Origin: an uncultured Clostridium sp.
GTDB lineage: Bacteria > Bacillota > Clostridia > TANB77 > CAG-508
Direction of reading: 5' to 3'
Length of the DNA: 21,685 nucleotides
NCBI GenBank assembly: GCA_947057505.1
Contig: CAMSEM010000011.1
Span: forward strand, 1-21,685
The position numbers were made by a program, and so were the translations under genes. Shown piece by piece: positions 15,475 to 21,685 of this stretch. The notes beneath the pieces are model-generated. The model saw only the letters and a list, made by a program, of their open reading frames with translations, was not told the origin of the DNA and searched no databases. Numbering within the stretch: position 1 is the stretch's first letter; the number at the start of each line of letters is the position of its first letter.

Positions 15475-16605
15475 ATGAAAGAAAGAATTTTTTTAGCATC
15501 ACCTCATATGTCAAAAGAAGGCTATGAGCAAAAATTTGTAAAAGAAGCATTTGATACCAACTGGATAGCTCCATTGGGAGAAAATGTAAATAAGTTTGAA
15601 GAAGAATTAGCAAGCTATGTGCAAATAGAACATGCAGCAGCATTATCTGCAGGAACAGCTGCAATTCACATGGCGTTAAAAGCTTTAGATGTTAAAAAAG
15701 GAGATATTGTTTTTTGTTCATCACTTACATTTTCAGCTACTGCAAATCCAATTATTTATCAAAATGCTACTCCAGTATTTATTGACAGTGAAAAAGAAAC
15801 ATGGAATATGGATCCAAAAGCATTAGAAAAAGCATTTGAAAAATATCCTAATCCAAAAGCAGTAGTAATAGTACATCTATATGGAACACCAGCCAAACTA
15901 GATGAGATTGTAGAAATTTGTCAAAAACATAATGTTCCATTAGTAGAAGATGCTGCAGAAAGTTTAGGCTCTATTTATAAAGGTAAACAAACTGGAACAT
16001 TTGGAAAATATGGTATCTATTCATTTAATGGAAACAAAATTATTACAACAAGCGGTGGCGGAATGTTGATATCAAATGATGAAGAAAGAATTCAAAAAGT
16101 ACGTTTTTGGTCAACACAAGCAAGAGAAAAAGCACGTCATTATCAACATGAAGAAATAGGATATAACTATAGAATGAGCAATATTGTAGCTGGTATTGGT
16201 AGAGGACAATTAAAAGTACTAAACGATAGAATTGCTAAAAAAGAAGAAATATATCATAATTATAAAGAAGCATTTAAAGATATTTCAGAAATTGAAATGC
16301 AACCAATACCAAATGAAACAAAACCAAATCATTGGTTATCTGTTATCACATTAAAAGAAGGCTCAAAAGTAAGTCCATTAAATATTATGGAAGTGCTAGA
16401 AAAAGAAAATATAGAATCAAGGCCAGTATGGAAACCAATGCATTTACAACCAGTATTTGCCAAATACGATTTCATTAAAGTGTGTCAAAACGATAAGTCA
16501 GTAGCAGAAGATTTATTTAATAGAGGTGTATGTTTACCAAGTGATACAAAAATGACAAAAGAACAACAAGAAAGAGTAATAGAAATTATTAAAGAATTAT
16601 TTTAA
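15475..16605 (+). CDS. DegT/DnrJ/EryC1/StrS-family sugar aminotransferase (PglE-like)
   Basis: The 376-aa PLP enzyme would transfer an amino group to the 4-keto sugar made by the preceding dehydratase, giving a UDP-4-amino-4,6-dideoxy sugar. PLP contacts are visible: SAGTAAIHMAL (58-68), VEDAAESLGS (157-166, with D159) and the Schiff-base lysine K188 in SFNGNKIITT. Length is normal. Gene order next to a PglF-type dehydratase and before a PglC-type transferase supports a PglE-like role. The ribosome binding site is AAGGAAG about 13 bases before ATG 15475. The next gene follows after 17 bases. Confidence 0.9.
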   Translation: MKERIFLASPHMSKEGYEQKFVKEAFDTNWIAPLGENVNKFEEELASYVQIEHAAALSAGTAAIHMALKALDVKKGDIVFCSSLTFSATANPIIYQNATPVFIDSEKETWNMDPKALEKAFEKYPNPKAVVIVHLYGTPAKLDEIVEICQKHNVPLVEDAAESLGSIYKGKQTGTFGKYGIYSFNGNKIITTSGGGMLISNDEERIQKVRFWSTQAREKARHYQHEEIGYNYRMSNIVAGIGRGQLKVLNDRIAKKEEIYHNYKEAFKDISEIEMQPIPNETKPNHWLSVITLKEGSKVSPLNIMEVLEKENIESRPVWKPMHLQPVFAKYDFIKVCQNDKSVAEDLFNRGVCLPSDTKMTKEQQERVIEIIKELF

Positions 16606-16622
16606 GTTTTAGGAGTAACAAA

Positions 16623-17294
16623 ATGTATAAAAAATACATAAAAAGGATGTTGGACTTTCTATTAAGTTTGATGGCATTTATTATATTAATGCCATTTATG
16701 CTTATTATATATATATTAGTAAGAATAAAACTAGGAAAACCAGCAATATTTAAGCAAGAAAGGCCAGGAAAAAATGAAAAAATATTCACCTTATATAAAT
16801 TTAGAACAATGACAGAGCAAAAAGATGAAGAAGGCAATTTATTACCAGATGAACAAAGATTAACTAAGTTTGGAAAATTCCTAAGAAGTACAAGCATAGA
16901 TGAATTGCCAGAATTAGTTAATATTATAAAAGGGGATATGAGCATTGTAGGTCCAAGACCACAACTGGTTAAAGATATGGTATTCATGAATGAAGAACAA
17001 AGAAAAAGACATCAAGTTAGACAAGGACTAACAGGATTAGCACAAATCAATGGAAGAAACAATATTACATGGGAACAAAAGATAAATTATGATATAAAAT
17101 ATATTAATCATATTTCATTCATAGGAGATTGCAAAATAATATTAGGAACAATACTTAAAGTTGTAAAAAAACAAGATATCGAAACAGAGGGAATGGAAAC
17201 AGCAGAAGACTTAGGAGATTATTTATTGAGAACAAATAAAATTACAAAAGAAATTTATAATAAAAAAATAGAAGAAGCAGCTCAAATAAAATAG
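16623..17294 (+). CDS. Initiating phosphoglycosyl transferase (PglC-like bacterial sugar transferase)
   Basis: This 223-aa monotopic membrane enzyme is of the small PGT type. It has one N-terminal re-entrant hydrophobic helix (about 10-33, with the helix-breaking P24) and the catalytic D93-E94 pair in SIDELPEL. The motifs LYKFRTM (57-63) and SIVGPRPQL (107-115) are also typical. It would move a phospho-sugar from the UDP-sugar to undecaprenyl phosphate on the cytoplasmic face, starting the lipid-linked glycan. No large N-terminal membrane domain is present, so it is PglC-like and not WbaP-like. A charged tail of about 35 aa extends beyond the core. AGGAG precedes the ATG. Confidence 0.92.
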   Translation: MYKKYIKRMLDFLLSLMAFIILMPFMLIIYILVRIKLGKPAIFKQERPGKNEKIFTLYKFRTMTEQKDEEGNLLPDEQRLTKFGKFLRSTSIDELPELVNIIKGDMSIVGPRPQLVKDMVFMNEEQRKRHQVRQGLTGLAQINGRNNITWEQKINYDIKYINHISFIGDCKIILGTILKVVKKQDIETEGMETAEDLGDYLLRTNKITKEIYNKKIEEAAQIK

Positions 17295-17315
17295 AAACAA
17301 CTAAGGAGGAAAAAA

Positions 17316-18059
17316 ATGAAGGATTTGATTTCTATTATTACACCTACTTATAATTGTGCAAAATTCATAGGAGTTACGATAGAATCTGTTATGAAGCAAA
17401 CCTATGAAAATTGGGAAATGATTATAGTGGATGATGCATCTACAGATAATACAGAAGAAATAGTAAGAAGATATGATGATAAAAGAATAAAATATGTAAA
17501 ATTAGAAAAAAATAGTGGTGCAGCAATAGCAAGAAATAAAGCTATGAAATTAGCTCAAGGGAAATACATGGCTTTTTTAGATAGTGATGATATATGGAAA
17601 GAAAACAAACTAGAAAAGCAAATTAATTTTATGGAAGAACATAATTACAATATTACATGTACTGCTTATGAAAAAGTAGATGAAGAAGGCAAGGTGTTAA
17701 ATAAAATCTTAAAGCCAAAAGAAAAAGCTGATTATAATAGAATTTTATTGGATTGTCCAGTTGGAAATTCTACTGTTATATATAATGTAGAAGCTTTGGG
17801 GAAATTTGAAGTTCCAAACATAAGAAAAGGAAATGATGATGCATTATGGCTTAAAATGCTAAAAAAAGAAAAATATATTTATGGCTTAGAAGAAGTATTA
17901 ATGCAATATAGAGTAAGAAATAATTCAATATCAAGTAACAAACTACAACTGGTTAAATATTATTGGTATAAATATAGAAAAATAGAAAAACTATCTATTC
18001 TTCGTTCAATATTTCATATATGCTATTGGGGAGTAATAAAAATATTAAGAATAAAGTGA
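17316..18059 (+). CDS. GT2-family glycosyltransferase
   Basis: The product is a 247-aa GT-A-fold enzyme, cytoplasmic or membrane-associated, adding a sugar to the lipid-linked glycan. Visible motifs are SIITPTYNC at the N-terminus, VDDASTDNT (38-46) for nucleotide binding, the metal-binding DSDD (89-92), and a GNDDALWLKML stretch in the acceptor region that supplies the likely catalytic acid. The C-terminal 30 residues are basic and hydrophobic and may touch the membrane. AAGGAGG gives a strong start 21 bases after the previous gene. Donor and acceptor cannot be read from the sequence. Confidence 0.9.
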   Translation: MKDLISIITPTYNCAKFIGVTIESVMKQTYENWEMIIVDDASTDNTEEIVRRYDDKRIKYVKLEKNSGAAIARNKAMKLAQGKYMAFLDSDDIWKENKLEKQINFMEEHNYNITCTAYEKVDEEGKVLNKILKPKEKADYNRILLDCPVGNSTVIYNVEALGKFEVPNIRKGNDDALWLKMLKKEKYIYGLEEVLMQYRVRNNSISSNKLQLVKYYWYKYRKIEKLSILRSIFHICYWGVIKILRIK

Positions 18060-18083
18060 AAATAAAAATGAGGGAGGAACACA

Positions 18084-19208
18084 ATGAAAGTTTTACATAT
18101 TGTATCAAATATTTCTCTTAGAAGTGGTGTTATGTCTATTATAATGAATTATTATCGAAATATGAATATAAAAGATTTTTCATTTGAATTTTTATACTTT
18201 GATGATAGAGAGATTACATATAAAGAAGAAATTGAAAAATTAGGGGGAAGAGTTTATAAATTTGAGCGTTCAAAAAATCCCTTAAAACTATTTTTTGAAA
18301 TAAATACTTTTATAAAAGAACATATTAATGATTACCAAATTATTCACATACATGAAATTTATTTGATTGGTGCGTTACTAAGAATAAAAGGTAAAAATAA
18401 AAATATTAAAATAATATCACATGCTCACACTACAAAATTTTCTGAAAACAAGTTATCAAGTATTCGAAATAGGATTGCTGCTATTCCAAATAGATTTATT
18501 CCAGATTATTATTTTGCTTGCTCTTTTATTGCAGGAGAAAAATGCTTTGGTAAAAAATTTAGAAAGAATGGACATGTTATATATAATGCGATAGATATTT
18601 CAAAATTTCAACCAGATAATACAATAAGAAATACTATAAGAGAAGAATTAAAAATTAATGACAAATATGTAGTAGGACATGTAGGGAATTTCAATGTACA
18701 AAAAAATCATTTCTTCCTAATACAAATTTTTTACGAATTACAAAAAATGAAGGATAATGCAGTTTTAGTGCTTGTAGGAGATGGAAAAATGAGAGAACAA
18801 GTATTACAAAGATGCAAAGAATTAGGTATTAGAGAAAAAATAATTTATTTAGGCATAAGAAATGATGTCAATAGAATTATGAATATTTTTGATTGCTTTG
18901 TATTGCCTTCTATATATGAAGGCTTAGGAATTGTTTTAATTGAAGCACAAGCACTTGGTGTACCATGTGTATTTTCAAGTGTTGTGCCAAAAGAAGCAAA
19001 TATTTTAAAAGAAAATAATAAGATATTATCATTAAAACATAATGAAAAGTTATGGGCTGATGCAGTTATGAAAATAGAAAAGAAATCATTAGATGAAAAC
19101 ATAACTAATAAAGCAATTTGTGATGCAGGGTATAACATTAAAAAACAAGCAAAAAAATTAGAAGAACTTTATAAAGTGATAGCTTCTAAAGGAGAAAAAA
19201 ATGAATAA
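18084..19208 (+). CDS. GT4-family glycosyltransferase (GT-B fold)
   Basis: This 374-aa retaining glycosyltransferase has a two-domain GT-B layout. The N-terminal acceptor domain starts MKVLHIVSNI, with SGVMSIIMNYY as the glycine-containing loop. The C-terminal donor domain contains VGHVGNF (197-203), VLVLVGDGKM, and the EX7E motif E279 to E287 in SIYEGLGIVLIEAQALG. It resembles EpsF/CapM-type enzymes of exopolysaccharide clusters. Its stop overlaps the next start by 8 bases, so the two genes are likely translationally coupled. GGGAGG precedes the ATG. Confidence 0.9.
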   Translation: MKVLHIVSNISLRSGVMSIIMNYYRNMNIKDFSFEFLYFDDREITYKEEIEKLGGRVYKFERSKNPLKLFFEINTFIKEHINDYQIIHIHEIYLIGALLRIKGKNKNIKIISHAHTTKFSENKLSSIRNRIAAIPNRFIPDYYFACSFIAGEKCFGKKFRKNGHVIYNAIDISKFQPDNTIRNTIREELKINDKYVVGHVGNFNVQKNHFFLIQIFYELQKMKDNAVLVLVGDGKMREQVLQRCKELGIREKIIYLGIRNDVNRIMNIFDCFVLPSIYEGLGIVLIEAQALGVPCVFSSVVPKEANILKENNKILSLKHNEKLWADAVMKIEKKSLDENITNKAICDAGYNIKKQAKKLEELYKVIASKGEKNE

Positions 19209-19641
19209 ACCAAAAGAGTCAATTGCAATTAAATTTTATAGATTAGAAAGATGGTTTTATGTACATAAAATGAAAATTATTGCTAAGATTATTTATCATT
19301 TTATGCAAATAATTTTAGGTTGTACTATTCCATATACAGCAATATTAGAAAAAGGTGTAGATATTGCACATTTTCATGGGATTGTAATTCACCACAAAAG
19401 CAAGATTGGAAGAGGAACAATCATTTACCAAAATGTATGCATTGGTGGAAGGAATGGAAAAGGTGGTGCAATAATTGGAGAAAATTGTGTATTAGGAGCT
19501 GGTTGTTGCATTTTAGGAGAGATAAAAGTTGGAGATTGTGTAAATGTTGGAGCAAATGCAGTTGTATTAAAAGATACACCATCTAACTGCACAGTAGTTG
19601 GAATACCAGCAAAAATTGTAAAAAAGGAGAAAAACAATTGA
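19201..19641 (+). CDS. CysE-like hexapeptide-repeat O-acetyltransferase
   Basis: This 146-aa left-handed beta-helix acetyltransferase is of the serine-acetyltransferase type. The helix covers about 45-140, with the catalytic-type histidines H57 and H59 in DIAHFHGIVI and the acetyl-CoA-binding end near VVGIPAKIV. It is half the length of true CysE, lacking most of the N-terminal helical domain. Within a polysaccharide operon it more likely acetylates a sugar than serine. It also lacks the N-terminal UDP-sugar-binding domain of PglD. The gene starts inside the end of the GT4 gene, with AAAGGAG in that coding sequence, and ends overlapping the next start (TTGA). Confidence 0.85.
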   Translation: MNKPKESIAIKFYRLERWFYVHKMKIIAKIIYHFMQIILGCTIPYTAILEKGVDIAHFHGIVIHHKSKIGRGTIIYQNVCIGGRNGKGGAIIGENCVLGAGCCILGEIKVGDCVNVGANAVVLKDTPSNCTVVGIPAKIVKKEKNN

Positions 19642-20813
19642 AGAAAAAATTAGTACTTTTTATAGGTGGGCTAAATTTTGGAGGAATGGAAAGAGTAGCA
19701 TTTATAGCAAAAGAACTATTAGCAAAAGAGTATGATGTTACAATAGTTACTTTATATCAACAATCAGCAGACTATGAGATTAAAGAGGAATATTATAATT
19801 TAAATGTACCACCATCTAATAAAAAAATAGTAACATTTATTAAGAGATTTATAAAAACAGCAAAAATGAAAAAAGAATTAAAACCAGATATTGTATTTTC
19901 ATTTGGAATGTATTCAAATTATTTAAATATATTATCCAATTACATTGTAATGAAAAAGCCAACTACAATTGTAGGAATACGTTCTTACGATTGGCTTACA
20001 GAACCATTTTTTGCAGCTAAGATAGATAAATGGATTATGAAACATGCAGATAAAGTAAACAGTGTTTCAAAATTAATTGCAAAAGATGCAGAAAAAATAT
20101 GGCAAATACCTAGAAATCAAAATATTGTTATTTATAATCCATATAATATACAAACAATTGAACAAAAATCTTTAGAAGTAGTTGATGATTTTGAATTTGA
20201 AAATGACAAATATTATGTAATTACTATGGGAAGATTAGCAAATCAAAAAGGATATAATCATTTGATAAGAGCGTTTTCAAAAGTTGTAGAGAAACATAAT
20301 GATATGCAATTACTTATATTGGGAAATGGAGATAAAAAGAAAGAACTAGAAATGATGATTGAATCTTATAAGATGCAAGAACATATAAAATTACTTGAAG
20401 GCAAAAAGAATCCATATAAGTATGTGAAAAAAGCAAATTTATATGTTTTATCATCTCTAAGTGAAGGTTTTCCAAATGCATTGTGTGAAGCTATGTGTAT
20501 AGGAACCCCAGTTGTTTCAGTTAATTGCAAATCAGGACCTTCTGAAATTTTATTTGAAAATGATGAAGAATTTATATATGAAGATAAAAATTTTTATATT
20601 GGTGATTATGGTATACTATCTAAAGAATTAGTATCAGATAGGCAATATACTAAAAAAGAAATATCAGTTAGTGAAAAAAGTTTAGCAGAAGCAATTTGCT
20701 TTGCTTATGAAAACAAACAACAAATGATAGAAGTTTCTAGGAAAGCTAAAGAACATATGAATAAATTTAACTATGACAAATTTTATGAGGATTTTTTGAG
20801 AATATTAAAATAA
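19638..20813 (+). CDS. GT4-family glycosyltransferase, TTG start (PglA/PglJ-like)
   Basis: This 391-aa GT-B enzyme has an N-terminal loop GGLNFGGMERV (10-20), donor-domain start VITMGRLANQKG (194-205), LLILGNGD (225-232) and EX7E E276 to E284 in LSEGFPNALCEAMCIGTPVV. This last segment resembles PglA/PglJ-type HexNAc transferases acting on undecaprenyl-diphosphate-bacillosamine, which would fit the operon, but similar sequences occur in many GT4 enzymes. The start codon is TTG 19638, overlapping the preceding TGA stop and preceded by AAGGAG 9 bases away. No ATG nearby gives a full N-terminus. A 7-bp hairpin without a T-run (20812-20818 with 20824-20830) follows the stop. Confidence 0.88.
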   Translation: MKKKLVLFIGGLNFGGMERVAFIAKELLAKEYDVTIVTLYQQSADYEIKEEYYNLNVPPSNKKIVTFIKRFIKTAKMKKELKPDIVFSFGMYSNYLNILSNYIVMKKPTTIVGIRSYDWLTEPFFAAKIDKWIMKHADKVNSVSKLIAKDAEKIWQIPRNQNIVIYNPYNIQTIEQKSLEVVDDFEFENDKYYVITMGRLANQKGYNHLIRAFSKVVEKHNDMQLLILGNGDKKKELEMMIESYKMQEHIKLLEGKKNPYKYVKKANLYVLSSLSEGFPNALCEAMCIGTPVVSVNCKSGPSEILFENDEEFIYEDKNFYIGDYGILSKELVSDRQYTKKEISVSEKSLAEAICFAYENKQQMIEVSRKAKEHMNKFNYDKFYEDFLRILK

Positions 20814-20870
20814 AGGTTTAGATAACCTTTAAGAAACTAAATATTATGATACAAGGAGTAAGATGGCAAT

Positions 20871-21685
20871 ATGGAACTTAAAATAGAAAAAGAAAAGCTA
20901 ATAGAAATAGCAAGCATTATTGTTATATCGATTATTTTATTTACAAATTTAGTTATTGAAAATGGAAAGTATCTTGTATATATATATATAGCAATTGCAT
21001 GTACATTAGCATATGTGATGTTTCTAATTTTTAAGAAACCCAATATTATAAAAGAATTATTTAAAAGTTATCACCTGATTTGGATTACGCTTTTTGCAAT
21101 AGAAATGTTTATATATGGTTTCTTTGGCAAGGAGACTGAACAATATTCTTTAAAATTTCATATGTTAAATCTTGTATGGATTTTTATGGTACTTATTATA
21201 TTGCAAAATCATAAAGGAAAAACTAAAGATATAATGGCAAAAACGGCGTCAATTGTAATAACTGCAATGAGTACATATATATTATTCAATGATTTTTCTA
21301 TGTTTATAAAAATATTTACTAATGGAGAAATAGGAAGAATAGGAGCTACTGCTTCTGGAAATGTAAATGCAACAGCAATATCTTATGTATTTTTATTAAT
21401 ACCAATTCTTTATAAAATTGGTATAGATAAATCTAATAAATATATTCCATTTGCTATTTTAGGAATTGTCTTTATGCTTCTTACTGGCTCTAAAAAAGGA
21501 ATTATTGGATTAGTAATAATACTTTGCATTATTATTATTAGTAAAGCAAAAAATAATAAGGAATTAGTTAAAACTATTCTAAAAATAGGAATTATGATTA
21601 GTATCATAGCTATATTATCTTATTGTATTCCAGTATTACACTTTGCCGGTGCACTGCCTGCTACCATGGAGGGGTATGCCCCACA
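20871..21685 (+). CDS. O-antigen polymerase/ligase-like membrane protein, truncated by the window end
   Basis: The frame is open from ATG 20871 to the window edge (271 codons, no stop seen). The translation is a chain of hydrophobic segments: about 10-24, 33-52, 68-83, 95-109, 118-130, 160-175, 183-197, 204-216 and 228-242. It includes the motif TGSKKGIIGL near residue 204, typical of O-antigen ligase/Wzy-type proteins, which polymerise or transfer lipid-linked glycans outside the membrane. ATG 20871 lies 12 bases after AAGGAG (20853-20858); a nearer ATG at 20863 opens only a 7-codon frame. The last 41 bases are far richer in G+C than the rest and may not belong to this gene. Confidence 0.75.
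   Translation, partial: MELKIEKEKLIEIASIIVISIILFTNLVIENGKYLVYIYIAIACTLAYVMFLIFKKPNIIKELFKSYHLIWITLFAIEMFIYGFFGKETEQYSLKFHMLNLVWIFMVLIILQNHKGKTKDIMAKTASIVITAMSTYILFNDFSMFIKIFTNGEIGRIGATASGNVNATAISYVFLLIPILYKIGIDKSNKYIPFAILGIVFMLLTGSKKGIIGLVIILCIIIISKAKNNKELVKTILKIGIMISIIAILSYCIPVLHFAGALPATMEGYAP

Noticed and set aside
19320..19586. Plus-strand open frame inside the acetyltransferase gene, rich in Trp, Cys and Lys
   Set aside because: It is the shifted frame of the hexapeptide repeats (GGA/GGT-rich codons read as Trp and Arg) and has no independent start signal.
20980..20998. TA-rich short repeat (about 20978-20990)
   Set aside because: It codes for Tyr-Ile-Tyr-Ile in a membrane segment of the last gene; ordinary in AT-rich DNA.

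Overview
This is AT-rich DNA (roughly 30 % G+C by eye) with dense genes, short spacers, strong GGAGG-type ribosome binding sites and the standard bacterial code (TAA, TAG and TGA all act as stops, TGG is Trp). Together with an uninterrupted pro-sigma-K gene and an Asp23-type protein next to cmk, this points to a low-G+C Firmicute, most likely a spore-forming or formerly spore-forming member of the Clostridia. I cannot name a genus. No tRNA, rRNA or CRISPR array is visible, and no gene-free stretch exceeds 300 bases.

Layout. Positions 1-53 are the last bases of a group II intron: the end of domain V and a textbook domain VI with a bulged adenosine. From 79 to 5458 lies an antimicrobial-peptide-type sensing and transport module: ABC ATPase, large FtsX/MacB-type permease, OmpR-family response regulator and sensor kinase. 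Then come a small HAD-fold phosphatase-like gene, a guanine deaminase, and sigK on the minus strand. From 7527 on, all genes are on the plus strand: a PflX-like radical SAM protein, two tandem paralogous GT39-type membrane glycosyltransferases, a P-loop/Asp23 fusion protein and cmk, closed by a good intrinsic terminator (13362-13416). A new promoter then drives a surface-polysaccharide operon (13599 to the window end): membrane UDP-GlcNAc 4,6-dehydratase, DegT-type aminotransferase, PglC-like phosphoglycosyl transferase, GT2, GT4, a CysE-like acetyltransferase, a second GT4 and a truncated O-antigen polymerase/ligase-like membrane protein. The logic is synthesis of a UDP-amino-dideoxy sugar, its transfer as a phosphosugar to a lipid carrier, extension by glycosyltransferases, decoration, and polymerisation or ligation.

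Most interesting signal. Two genes, the ABC ATPase (144-810) and the P-loop/Asp23 protein (11724-12609), are each intact except for one extra base, and in each the reading frame must move +1 at a CGG codon (327-329 and 11784-11786) so that the next residue is Gly (GGA or GGT). I read through all the other coding sequence in the window, about 6,700 codons, and found no other in-frame CGG; CGA, CGC and CGT are all used. This is what would be expected if CGG is unread in this organism and these sites are tolerated or programmed +1 frameshifts. Sequencing error or independent decay must be excluded first.

Other points: a two-copy intergenic structured repeat (6568-6644 and 11515-11679), a small hairpin that closes an overlong gap between Shine-Dalgarno sequence and start codon at 9968-10008, and an abrupt GC-rich tail at the right edge. 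With intron sequence on the left and this tail on the right, the window may be an assembly fragment bounded by repeats.
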